Positions 1 to 9,448 of a stretch of DNA of 64,000 nucleotides are shown piece after piece. Both the position numbers and the translations under genes were made by a program. The notes under the pieces are model-generated. The model did no database searches, was not told the DNA's origin, and saw nothing but the letters and a program-made list of their open reading frames with translations. Source of the DNA: Hyphomicrobium_A sp963728165 (lineage in GTDB: Bacteria; Pseudomonadota; Alphaproteobacteria; Rhizobiales; Hyphomicrobiaceae); NCBI GenBank assembly GCA_963728165.1, contig CAVSIY010000006.1:434001-498000 (forward strand). The letters are read 5' to 3'. Within the stretch, counting starts at the first letter, position 1. Each line of letters opens with the position of its first letter.

Positions 1-2
1 GC

Positions 3-2549
3 TTCTTCAACGACGCCGAGGAGCGCTTCCAGCGTGCCGTGCGCGATCTCATCCAGATCGCCAACCGGCTGACCAACGCCATTCTCATCATCTCGTGCCT
101 GGAGGACTTCTACGGGCAGGTGCGCGGCGTGCTGGCGCAGTCCTACATCGACCGCATCGAGAAGGCGGGCCCGGTGGCGCTTCTGGAAAGCCGCACGCCC
201 GAGGAGGCGCGCCTCATCATATCGAAGCGCCTGGCCCATCTCGCCGAGAGCGGCGAGCCCGGCGCCAGCTTCTCCGACCCGTCCGCATTTTTCGGGCCGC
301 AGTTCTACGAGGAGTTCGCCGGGCTGTCGACACGGCGGCTTTTGGAGCACGCCTATACGCGGCTGCGCTCCAAGACGGCGCCGGACGCGGAGCAAGAGGA
401 AGGCGAGGAGGCGCCCGGCAGTTTTGTCTCGCGGCTCGCTGCCGCCCTGGGGCTCGGGTTTGCGGGCGCCGACGAGGCGGCTGCCGGCGAGGTCGACTAC
501 CGCGATCTGTGGGCACGCTTCGAGAACGCGTCGGAAGCCGAAATCCCCTCCGACGAGCGCGAGCTGCTCGATATCCTCGCCGGTGCGCTCACCGTCGCCA
601 AGGAGGAATGGGCTGGCGCCATCGAGCTCGAGGTGGAGCGGCACGACATCAACGACGACCTGCCCGTCATCGACCTCAATCTGCGCCACAAGAACGGCCT
701 TTCGGCGGAGGCGCGCGTCTTCCTGTGCAACCGGCCGACGCAGGGCGGCGGCTTGAAGCGTCAGCTCGACAAGGTGCTCGCCGCCATGGACGGCCGGCCC
801 TGCTTCATGCTGCGCGCGTCCGACTTCCCGCCCAACCGCAAGAACCAGACGGCGCAGGCCTTCCGCAAGTTCCGCGACGGGGGCGGCCGCCAGATCCTCG
901 TTCCCATTCCGGAGTGGGAGCGCATGATCATGGTGCGCGAGTTCCACACCCATCACCGCAATGACCCGGGCTTTGCCGCCTGGTTCGCCGGCACCAAGCT
1001 TTTGTCGAAGCTTGCGCCCATGATCCCGCTTCTGCGCCTCGACCTCATGGGCTACGGGCTGCCCAAGGCCCCGGCGAACGGCACCAACGGGCATGCGCGC
1101 GAAGAGACCAACGGTGCGCGCGGGCTGGCGAGCTACCAGCCGCCCGCTGCCAACACCACCACCACGGGGACGCCGCCCGAAGCCGGCGCGGAGCCCGCGT
1201 TCCCCGAGGAGGACGAGCTGCCGCTCTCCGTCATTCTCGACGAGAACGGCGGTGACGGCTCCAGCATCGTTGCCGGGCGCGAGACCTCGGGCTCGTCGAA
1301 CCCGGTGCGGCTCAATAAGAACGTCCTGAAGCGGCATGCGGCCGTGCTCGGCGGCTCTGGCTCGGGCAAGACCACGCTCGCCTTGTGCCTCATCGAGCAG
1401 CTGCTCTTGCGCGGCATCCCTGCCGTGCTTCTCGACCGCAAGGGCGATCTGTGCTCGTACGCCAACCCCGACGTGTGGCGCGACAACGACGAGGAGTTCT
1501 GCGAGCGCCGCGGCGAACGCGAGAAGCTCGCGGACGCCATCGATGTCGCGGTGTTCACGCCGGGCCGCGCCTCCGGGCGCCCCATCTCCATCACGCTACT
1601 GCCCAACGGCATCAACGAGCTGCCCGAGCACGAGCAGCAGCTCTTGGCCAACCTGTCGGGCGCAGCCCTGGGCGAGATGCTGCACTTGAAGAACTCGGCG
1701 ACGCACCAGAAGCAATCGGGCACGCTGTCGGTCGCGCTGCGCATCCTCGGCTCGCGCCACAGCCGCGAGGTGACGCTGTCGGACCTCATCCACCTCTTGG
1801 AGGACGAGGACCCGGAGCTTTCAGACCTCACCCAGCGCATGGACCCCTCCGGCAAGATCCGCCGCGATCTCGTCGCCCAGCTCGACAGCCTGCGGCACCG
1901 CAACTCGGCGCTGTTCGAGGCGGGCGGTGAATCTTTGCGTATGGAATTGCTTCTGGGGCTCGGGCCCTACGCGCGCGAGGGGCGCACGCGGCTGTCGATC
2001 ATCTACACGGGCTTCCTCGGCGACAACGAGAACATTCTGTTCTGGGTCTCGCAGTTCCTGTCGGAGGCCCTGCGCTTCTGCCAGCGCAATCCCAACGACG
2101 AGTTGCAGGCGGTCGTCATGTTCGACGAGGCCGATCTCTACATCCCCGCCAACGCCAAGCCGGCCACCGCCGAGCCCTTGCAGAGCCTCCTAAAGCGCGC
2201 CCGCTCGGCCGGCCTCGGCATGATGCTCGCAACCCAGTCGCCGGGCGACCTCGACTATAAGAGCCGCGACCAGATCACCAGCTGGTTCATCGGCCGCGTG
2301 CGTGAGGACACGGCTCTGCGCAAGCTCAAGGCCGCCTTCCAAAGCGAATCCGGGCTCGAGCCCGCGGCCGTTCTGCCGGGCCAGACGGTGGGCGAATTCC
2401 ACCTCGTGCAGGAGGGTCTCGTGCGCCCCATGAAGGCGCAGCGCTCGCTCATCTTGGCCGAGCAGGTGCCCTTCGACCGCATCGAGCAATTGGCGCGCGA
2501 AACGAAGGGTCAGGACGAGCGTCAGCTCAAGCTCTTCGACATCCGATAA
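3..2549 (+). CDS. ATPase with HerA/FtsK-like C-terminal motor module (5' end outside window)
   Basis: The reading frame is open to the left edge, so the N-terminus is missing; a GTG at 39 is only an internal codon. The visible start (IANRLTNAILIISCLED, then a region of the type TPEEARLIISKRL) resembles the distal half of an AAA/STAND-type ATPase. A middle part of about 150 residues has no match I recognise. The C-terminal half is a HerA/FtsK/VirB4-like motor: Walker A GGSGSGKTT (nt about 1350-1380), Walker B VVMFDEADLY (nt about 2117-2145), and a sensor-like stretch LGMMLATQSPGDLD. Such proteins pump or process DNA and often sit in defence or plasmid-transfer loci, but the upstream partners are not in this window. 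No homologous partner gene follows; the next 300 bp are empty. The motor fold is confident, the biological role unknown. Confidence 0.8.
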   Translation, partial: FFNDAEERFQRAVRDLIQIANRLTNAILIISCLEDFYGQVRGVLAQSYIDRIEKAGPVALLESRTPEEARLIISKRLAHLAESGEPGASFSDPSAFFGPQFYEEFAGLSTRRLLEHAYTRLRSKTAPDAEQEEGEEAPGSFVSRLAAALGLGFAGADEAAAGEVDYRDLWARFENASEAEIPSDERELLDILAGALTVAKEEWAGAIELEVERHDINDDLPVIDLNLRHKNGLSAEARVFLCNRPTQGGGLKRQLDKVLAAMDGRPCFMLRASDFPPNRKNQTAQAFRKFRDGGGRQILVPIPEWERMIMVREFHTHHRNDPGFAAWFAGTKLLSKLAPMIPLLRLDLMGYGLPKAPANGTNGHAREETNGARGLASYQPPAANTTTTGTPPEAGAEPAFPEEDELPLSVILDENGGDGSSIVAGRETSGSSNPVRLNKNVLKRHAAVLGGSGSGKTTLALCLIEQLLLRGIPAVLLDRKGDLCSYANPDVWRDNDEEFCERRGEREKLADAIDVAVFTPGRASGRPISITLLPNGINELPEHEQQLLANLSGAALGEMLHLKNSATHQKQSGTLSVALRILGSRHSREVTLSDLIHLLEDEDPELSDLTQRMDPSGKIRRDLVAQLDSLRHRNSALFEAGGESLRMELLLGLGPYAREGRTRLSIIYTGFLGDNENILFWVSQFLSEALRFCQRNPNDELQAVVMFDEADLYIPANAKPATAEPLQSLLKRARSAGLGMMLATQSPGDLDYKSRDQITSWFIGRVREDTALRKLKAAFQSESGLEPAAVLPGQTVGEFHLVQEGLVRPMKAQRSLILAEQVPFDRIEQLARETKGQDERQLKLFDIR

Positions 2550-2877
2550 TCCACTTTCGTGACGACGAGGTGGTGCGCTGCAGCCACGCATTCACAGGTT
2601 GCTGCGGCAATGAGAAATCGCACGCGTCGGCGCGATGCGATCAACCAATTAGTCTGGAGTTACGCATAAGACTTTCGACGGTTTCGATATTTCTCGGCCA
2701 TCGTTTTGCCGTGCGACGAATTTATGAGAGCAACCTTCCGCACCCGCGAAGCTAAATTGCTGTTCAGTCACCAAGAGTGAGTGTCAATTGCTTTTTTCTG
2801 ATGTAAAATTCCGTCGTCGCTGGAATTTGTTTGGGGGTTTCCAGCGTCGGTCGAGCTTCGGGCTCTTAGGGGGCGCC
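2550..2877. other. Intergenic stretch, no gene seen
   Basis: About 330 bp between the ATPase stop and a possible small ORF. It is clearly more AT-rich than its surroundings (around 2640-2800). Open frames here are short and without a convincing ribosome binding site. No terminator hairpin with a T-run was found directly after the ATPase. Confidence 0.5.
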
Positions 2878-3012
2878 ATGGAGTTCGGCGAGCGGCGTTT
2901 GGTGCGGGGTGATCGTGGTATGGTTGCGAAGTCTTTCGTGATGCTGGTGCTGGCAACCCTGTTGGGTCCAGCGGTCGGAGTTGGGTTGTTCGTCCTGTTG
3001 CACGTCTTTTGA
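2878..3012 (+). CDS. Possible small membrane protein (44 aa)
   Basis: The frame encodes a basic head (MEFGERRLVRGDRG) followed by one hydrophobic helix (FVMLVLATLLGPAVGVGLFV), the plan of a single-span small protein. An AGGGGG run lies about 5 bases before the ATG at 2878; a second in-frame ATG at 2920 would leave only the helix. The frame is open further upstream (from 2788) without added features. I do not recognise a family. It could equally be a chance frame, though the helix composition differs from the arginine-rich shadow frames typical of this genome. Confidence 0.35.
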   Translation: MEFGERRLVRGDRGMVAKSFVMLVLATLLGPAVGVGLFVLLHVF

Positions 3013-3152
3013 CGAACGGCTGACATCGACCAACACGGCAGGCGCTTCGGGAAAGCGCCAGTGACGGGGCCAAATCCGCCATAAAGGCTGGCTAGGGCTT
3101 TAGGTCTGCGGGCGCGTGTGCGCGCCGTCATGACGTAAGCCCTGCGGCCGAT

Positions 3153-5640
3153 ATGCTTGCCGTTTTCCGTGTGCTGACGCGCGCGCTCGAGCTGTTGCTG
3201 CTCCTGCCGTTTCGGCTCTTGCGCGTGCTTCTCGACTGGGTGGCGCTCAACCCCAGGCTGGGGCCGTTGCGCCATGTCGCAAGCGCGGCGCTTATCTACG
3301 TCCTCTTCGCGCTTCTGCTCGTCTATGTCGTCGCCCCCATTCGTGGCCTCGTCGGCGAGGTCACGCTCGGCGAGAAGCTGCGCTACGACGCCGAGCGCTG
3401 GCTTGCCACCGCCATCTACGACCGCGACGGCAACTTCGTCGGCACCTTCGATCCGCGCCTCGATAGCCTGCGCGACATCAACTACACCGGCGCGGCGATC
3501 GATCTGGGCGACTACGTCGCCAACCCCGATCACAAGTCCATCCCCGTGCGCGAGGTGCCCGAGCACTACTGGCAATGCCTCGTTCTCTTGGAGGACAAGA
3601 ACCTCGGCGGCCCGCTCAATCCCTTCGGCATCGACCTCGCAGGCGTGCTCAAGATCCCGCTCTCGACCTTGCGGCGCTCCATCGCGGCGCGCCACCTGAG
3701 CCTCGGCATCGGCGGCTCCACCCTGGCGATGCAGCTCGTGCGCGTCATCTACAAGACGCCGCCGCGTGGCGATGAAAGCGCCATCACCAAGCTCAAGCGC
3801 AAGTTCGGCGAATGGTGGCTCGCCCCCGTCATCTACCGCGAGCTCACGCGCAAGGGCGACTTCGAGGCCCTAAAGCAGTGGTCGGCCAACCATCTCTGGC
3901 TCGCCCAGCGCACGGGCGGCGCGCCGCTGCACGGCATCGAGGTGACCAGCCGCATCGTCTTCGGCAAGGAGGTCAAGGACCTCTCGATCGCCGAGCAGTT
4001 CGTGCTCGCCTCCGCCGTCAACCGCCCGATCATCCTGCTCGAAGGCAGCGAGCGCCTCAATGCGGTGCGGCTCGACCGCTGGCGCTATCTCACCGAGGTG
4101 CGCGCCCGCACCTGCGCCGAGCGCCTCATCCCCGACGAGGCGACGCAGAAGCAGGTGCTGTTCGACCTCGTCGCCATGGCCGGCGGCCCGCCCGATCCCA
4201 AGATCAAGCCGCGGCTGCAGCAGGCGCTCGAGCGCTATGCGCCCACGCTGGCCGAACGCGCGCAGGCCAATCCCGTCATCCGCGCCAATGCGCTGATGCT
4301 GGCGGCGCGCTACGGCGTGCGCGAGGAGATGAAGCAGGCCTATGGCTTCGCCTGGCGCGACCACGTGCGCGGGGTGACGACCACCTTCGATGCCAGCGAC
4401 AACCTCGGCTTCGCGCACAAGACGCAAGCGCGCCTGGCCGAGCTCGATACCAGGTACGCGAGCCGCATCGATCCCGGCCTACACGCTCGATCCCGCCAAG
4501 GTCACGGCCGAGCGCAAGAGCCCCGGCGTCATCGTCGCCGCCGCCAACGCGGAAGGCCAGATCGTGCGCTACTTCGAGCAGGGCGATACCGCGTCCTACT
4601 TCGGCTCGCCGTTCGCGCGCGAAGCCGCAACCGGGTTCTACGAGGCGTCGCACGAAAGCCGCATGGTTGCCTCTACCGGCAAGATCATCGCGGCGATTGC
4701 CATCGCCAACACGCTGCGCGACACCCCGCAAACGCTCTACCTCGACACCAAGGCGCCCGCGGGCGGGCTCGAGGTGTGCGGGCATGGCAACGAGCGGCGG
4801 CTGCGCTCGGCGCTCGTCAGCTTCGCCTGCTCGCTCAACGATCCCCTCCTCAACCGCACGGCCCGCGTCGGCCAGGCGCGCGTGCGTGCGCTCATCGATA
4901 AGCTCGGCTACACCATGCCGCCGGCCAACGCCGACGGCGAGGGAACGCCGCCGTCGACCGCCGTCGTCCTCGGCCTGGTCGCGGCCTCCCCGCGCCGCGT
5001 GCATCGCTTGGCGGGCGTCGTGCTCGCAAGCCTGATGGGGCGCGGCGGCAACCCTGTGCGCTCGCCGTCGCTGGTCAAGGCCTACGACTACACGCGCCCC
5101 GACGGCGCCGATCAGGCGATCCACGAGGACACCGGCAAGATCGTCCCCGACACGATCGTGCGGCGCGGCAGCCGCGCACTGTTGCGCACGCTGCTCTCCG
5201 CCCCGCTCTGCTATGCGCCGGGCGGCAAGCCGACGGGCACGCTCAAGAGCCTGCACGCCTGGTGCGCGGCGCGGCGCGCCGGGTTGAAGCTGCATTTCGC
5301 CAAGACGGGCACCCAGGTCACCGAGGACCCCGACGCCACGGTCGACGCCTGGATCGCCGGCGGCCTGCAGTTCAACAATGGCGCCGCCTACTCCTACGTG
5401 GTCGTGGTCGGCACCGGCTCGGCATCTGAGCCGTGGGCGCACAAGCTGCATTCCTCTCAAGTTGCGGCGCCGCTGTTGGAGACGCTGCTGCAAGACCTCG
5501 AAGCCGACGCCAAGGCCCACCCGCGCCCCGATCTGCTGCGGCGCGGCCGGCATGCACCCGCTGCCGTGTCGCTGCCGCAGAAGGCGCCCGATGCGCGCAC
5601 CGCCGCCGACGAGCTCAGCCACAATCTCAGCGCCGACTGA
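3153..5640 (+). pseudogene. Divergent class A penicillin-binding protein, frameshifted (transglycosylase + transpeptidase)
   Basis: A bifunctional peptidoglycan synthase of about 828 residues if one base is removed. The first frame (3153 to about 4472) has an N-terminal membrane span, then a GT51 glycosyltransferase region with LLEDKN and GGSTLAMQLVR. The second frame (from about 4474 to 5640) continues with the transpeptidase: STGK (SxxK nucleophile motif), SLN (SxN) and KTGT (KTG). The frames join exactly if one C of the CCC at 4473-4475 is deleted, so the break is a +1 insertion in a short homopolymer, either an assembly error or a recent inactivation. The GT51 signature is odd: the usual ED-x-x-F-x-x-H-x-G reads EDKNLGGPLNPFGID, lacking the Phe and His spacing. 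Start ATG 3153 precedes the membrane span. It is not PBP1C, which lies separately at 14868. Confidence 0.75.
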
Positions 5641-5860
5641 AGTCGCGACCGGAATCGCGCATCGCGATGCGTGTCGTCACGCGAGCGCCGCACTGGCGCC
5701 AAAAACCATGGCTAGCAAGGGCATGGATCACGGGACCGGGGCTGACTTGAAGACACTGAAAGCGAGAGGCGTTTCGCGCAATCGGTGATGAGCGGTCCTG
5801 CACGCGCCTGTGTGTCGGCTCGACAATCTCCTTTGCGGCGAAGAGTTGAGCGGGTCACCC

Positions 5861-8434
5861 ATGGCGTTTTGGTCAGCGCGCGGTCGCGCAGCGGCATTTC
5901 ACGACACGTTGCATGCTCCCCTGGACGACTCCGGCCAATGGACGGAGCCCCAGTCGCCGCAGCGCGACTGGAAGAAGATGGTGCTCATCGTCGGCCTGGC
6001 GGCCTTGTCGTGGGTTGCGACCTACGTCGGCATGCTCGAGCTCATCCAGTCGAACATGGGCTCGCTGCCGCTCCTGCATAAGGTCATCGTCGCCTTCTCG
6101 GTCGCCATGCTGATGACCATGATCGTGTGGTTGCTCGACCAGATCTTCTCGCCGATCGATACCTTCACCAAGCTCACCTACATCGCCGGCTACATCTTTC
6201 TGACCATCATCTCGGTGGGGTTCGGCTTCGGCTTCTACTGGAAGGTCCTGGAGAGCCGCGCCGAGGCCGCGCGCTCGGCGACGAGCGCCGTCGGCCAGGT
6301 GCAGTCCTCGCTCAACGGCGCCTCGACCCGGCTCGAGCAGCTGCAGGCGACGCTTCTGCAGCTTTCCGCCGTTTCCACCGCCAAGGCCGAGCTGGAGCGC
6401 ACCAAGGGCACCTCCTGCCCCAACTCATCGCCCGGCGACGGCCCGCGCCGCAAAATGCGCGATGAGGACGCCGCCCGCTTCTCCTTCGCCTCCGACTTCG
6501 TCAAGGGGCGCGTCGGCGCCATCAAAGGCGACATGGCGGCACTCGACTCCGAGCTCGCCAAGATCGTCGCCGACGATCCCGCCATCATCGATCCCAAGAG
6601 TGGCACCCGCAACGCCTTCATGCGCGCGCTCGGGCGCCGCCTCGACATGACGGTGACCGGCTTCAACGCCTTCCGCACCGACCCGCAGCTGCGCCAGATC
6701 CGCACCGACCTCGCCGACCGCGCCGAGCGCTCCACCCTGGCCGACGGCAAGGGCGGGTCGATCTCGTGCCCAGACCCACAGTTGCAGATGGCGCTACGCG
6801 GGGTCGTGCGCGCCATCGACCAGCTCCCGAGCCTGGAGAAGCCGGAGATCGCCGCGGTGGAAGGCTCCGAAGCCACCATCGAGGCGTTCCGCCGCCTCAC
6901 CACGACGTTCTTCGGCCTCCTCTCCTTCAAGCTGCCGCCCTCGGCCGACGAATTGCGCTCGCTGCAACAGCGGGCCGTGCAGTCGATCGAAAACCCGGCA
7001 GCGGTGCGCGCGCTCAACGACGAGGCCTCCGGCCTGTCGAAGCGCGACTATATCCCGCTCGGCACCGCCATCTTCGTCGACCTGTGCCTGCTGCTCGTCT
7101 CCATCGGCCGGCCGATGAACCGCTTCGTCGCCACGCGCCAGCGCATGATCGAGGCCGAAAAGGGACCCGTGTTCCCCATCCTGTCGCGCTTCAATGAGAT
7201 CCATAACCACGAGGAGATGCGGCGCACGTTCGATGTGTTCCGCGAGGTGATCTTCGAATCGGGCGGCACCTACTATGTCGCTGTGCCCTTGAACGCGCCG
7301 CGCGACCACCCGCAACGCGATGAGCTGCGCCGCGACGCGCAGACGCTCGCCAACCTCTGCTATGCGCTCGAGGGCCAAGGCGTGCTGACGCGGCCCTGGA
7401 AGATCGCACCGATGCTTGTTGCGCAACGCATGCTGCGCCGCCAGGGCTCGAAGTTCATCGAGTGCTACCGCGACCAGCACGTGGCCCCGGTGCCGCGCGC
7501 GTGGCGCCGGCTCAAAGCGCTGTTCATCTCCGACCGCGGCCGCGAGGAGAGCCCGGCGTTCCGTATCTACGCCTTCAAGAGCGGGGCCTGGCCGGAGCTG
7601 ATCCTCGGTGCCGTCATGGGCGCTGCCGGCCGCATCGAGGCGGACCGGCGCCGCCAGCAAGACGCATCGCCAGAGCGGGAGGAGACCTCGTCGCGCCCGG
7701 CGCCCGAGCCCCGGCCAGGCGCAATGGGCCTGGAGCTTCCCGGCCTCGACCCAGAGCCGGCGGCCCCGAAGGAGGCGCGCCTGCGCGGCATCTTCAAGCA
7801 CCGGCCCGGCCGGCGCTCCGCCGAAGAAAGCGCGAATGGCGCTTCGGCGCAGCAGAAGGCCAAGTCCGACTTCCACCAGCGCTTCGGCTCCTATGCCAGC
7901 CACGCGCAGGTCGAGCTCGCAACCTACCGCGACCTGGAGGAGGACGAGCCCGCTTCTGCGCCAAGCGCTGGCGCCATGACCGAGCCGGCCAACAGCAACA
8001 CGGCGCCCGGCGAGGCCTCGAGACCCGCTGACGAGCCGGCAGACATCGTGGTGCCGTTTCCAACGATGCGATCGGTCCCAGGCGTCCGCGCCACTCAGGG
8101 CTTGGCCGAGCGGCTCTCCGCGGCGCTGGCGGCCGTCGAGGAGCAGACCTCCACCGAACCGTCGAACGAGCCGTCGATCGGCGTGGAGCTCAGGCGGGAA
8201 ACCGCCACGTTCAGCCTGCCCGTGAGCCAGGCATCGCTGCCCGCAGGGCTAGCCCCGCTGACGCAACCTGCACGCAACAGCGATGATGCGAATACGGAGC
8301 GTCCACAGCTCGAGCTGACGTTGCCGACCCCGGAAACGGCCGCAACACCGGCGCCAGTCGTGGAGGAGAGGTCAGATGCAGAGGATGTTGGCGCGTTCGA
8401 GCCGCCGCTGGTCCTGCGCAGGATGGCGGAGTGA
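5861..8434 (+). CDS. Large membrane protein of unknown function (857 aa)
   Basis: Not recognised. From ATG 5861 the protein has three predicted spans near residues 40-145 (VGLAALSWVATYVGML, VIVAFSVAMLMTMIVWLL, YIAGYIFLTIISVGFGFGF). About 240 residues follow that are coiled-coil-like (SAVGQVQSSLNGASTRLEQL) and contain two cysteines in separate loops (TSCPNS, SISCPD), probably extracytoplasmic. A further span (GTAIFVDLCLLLVSIG) leads to a long cytoplasmic tail. The tail begins with an ordered domain (up to about residue 580) and ends in a low-complexity Pro/Ala/Glu-rich region. The topology recalls a sensor or scaffold, with no kinase, GGDEF or methyl-accepting motif. The frame is open upstream to a GTG at 5810. 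It follows the divergent PBP by 220 bp, so a cell-wall role is possible but unproven. Confidence 0.7.
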   Translation: MAFWSARGRAAAFHDTLHAPLDDSGQWTEPQSPQRDWKKMVLIVGLAALSWVATYVGMLELIQSNMGSLPLLHKVIVAFSVAMLMTMIVWLLDQIFSPIDTFTKLTYIAGYIFLTIISVGFGFGFYWKVLESRAEAARSATSAVGQVQSSLNGASTRLEQLQATLLQLSAVSTAKAELERTKGTSCPNSSPGDGPRRKMRDEDAARFSFASDFVKGRVGAIKGDMAALDSELAKIVADDPAIIDPKSGTRNAFMRALGRRLDMTVTGFNAFRTDPQLRQIRTDLADRAERSTLADGKGGSISCPDPQLQMALRGVVRAIDQLPSLEKPEIAAVEGSEATIEAFRRLTTTFFGLLSFKLPPSADELRSLQQRAVQSIENPAAVRALNDEASGLSKRDYIPLGTAIFVDLCLLLVSIGRPMNRFVATRQRMIEAEKGPVFPILSRFNEIHNHEEMRRTFDVFREVIFESGGTYYVAVPLNAPRDHPQRDELRRDAQTLANLCYALEGQGVLTRPWKIAPMLVAQRMLRRQGSKFIECYRDQHVAPVPRAWRRLKALFISDRGREESPAFRIYAFKSGAWPELILGAVMGAAGRIEADRRRQQDASPEREETSSRPAPEPRPGAMGLELPGLDPEPAAPKEARLRGIFKHRPGRRSAEESANGASAQQKAKSDFHQRFGSYASHAQVELATYRDLEEDEPASAPSAGAMTEPANSNTAPGEASRPADEPADIVVPFPTMRSVPGVRATQGLAERLSAALAAVEEQTSTEPSNEPSIGVELRRETATFSLPVSQASLPAGLAPLTQPARNSDDANTERPQLELTLPTPETAATPAPVVEERSDAEDVGAFEPPLVLRRMAE

Positions 8435-8586
8435 CAATGCGAGCACGCATGCCAAGAGCCGGTGTACAAGGATGAGCGACCGCAAGATTTGCTTAACCCA
8501 ATTGTCACCTTAATGGCGCACAAGATGAACAACTCGGCGGGCTTAGAATTGCCTTGCCCGACCCGAGCAACCAGGGGATTGCGGTC

Positions 8587-9171
8587 ATGCCTATCGATGC
8601 TTCCTTCCGACCGAATTGCGCAACCGTCGGGGACAAAGTCGCCAAGCTCAGCGAGTTCATTGTCGGCGACCTGGAGGCCCGCACCCTGCACGGCTTGACC
8701 ACGTCCAGCTGCTATCTGCTCGTCTGCCGCTCGCCGAAGAGCCCCGTTGCCCAGGCGTTGCGGAGCAATGCGGCGCGGCTCGCCGCTGCCAACGTCTCGA
8801 TCCGCGTCATCTATTGCGAGGTCGAGCCTCTCGGGCCTGACGCCGTGACCGCGCCTTTCGCCCCGCCGAGTGAGTGCCGCATCATGCGCGATTCCCGCCT
8901 GCTCGCCGCGCATGAGCAGCTCGTGCTGGCGCCCGACCGCGCCTGGATCGGCGACTGCATGCGCCGCGAGCCCTCCAAGCGGGACACGTATGAGCGATTT
9001 GCTGAAAATTCGGCCGAAGTCGCCACGCTGGCCGCCCGCTCGTTCGAGCGTCTTTGGCGCGCCGCCGTGTCGATGCGCTCCATGCCGCAGATGCCGGCCG
9101 CGCTCGCGTCCCACATTTCCGGCATCGCGGATTGGCCCAACGCGGGCTCCGAGAGCTTCCGCCGTCAGTAG
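8587..9171 (+). CDS. Conserved-looking hypothetical protein (194 aa)
   Basis: Not recognised. ATG 8587 is preceded by an AGGGGAT ribosome binding site at the right distance; the frame is open to a TTG at 8554. The protein is soluble with no signal peptide or membrane span. It has an alternating hydrophobic core (SSCYLLVCRSPKSPVAQALRS, VSIRVIYCEVEP) that looks like a Rossmann-type or PLD-like alpha/beta fold, and a helical second half. It ends at a strong intrinsic terminator, so it is the last gene of its unit. The gap of about 150 bp after the 857-residue membrane protein allows co-transcription. Confidence 0.65.
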   Translation: MPIDASFRPNCATVGDKVAKLSEFIVGDLEARTLHGLTTSSCYLLVCRSPKSPVAQALRSNAARLAAANVSIRVIYCEVEPLGPDAVTAPFAPPSECRIMRDSRLLAAHEQLVLAPDRAWIGDCMRREPSKRDTYERFAENSAEVATLAARSFERLWRAAVSMRSMPQMPAALASHISGIADWPNAGSESFRRQ

Positions 9172-9208
9172 TCTGCGCCACCCTCGGGTTGATGCGCGCA
9201 TGTGTGGG

Positions 9209-9236
9209 GGCCGGTCGCTGACCGGCCTCTTTTTTT
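9209..9236 (+). terminator. Rho-independent terminator
   Basis: A perfect 7-bp stem GGCCGGT / ACCGGCC with a 5-base loop is followed by TCTTTTTTT. It lies about 40 bp after the stop of the 194-residue protein and separates it from the alpha-2-macroglobulin gene. Confidence 0.9.
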
Positions 9237-9448
9237 GTGCAAGCGAATAAGGCCGCAAGTCGCGGGAACTCCCGATATTTGTTTCGTTATCGCCGCCGTA
9301 CGGTCATTGGGCCGTGATGGGCTTCACCGCGAGAGCTCAGGCTCCGATAATGGGCCAGTGTCCCGATTGCGAGGCTCGCCGACACCGGCGAATTTCTCGA
9401 TCATCACACAAGGATCGCTCCGGCTCAGTTCCCCCAAGGTGGCCCCCC

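Noticed and set aside
4276..5622. 448-codon minus-strand frame over the divergent PBP
   Set aside because: Arg/Gly-rich shadow opposite the transpeptidase frame with its intact motifs.
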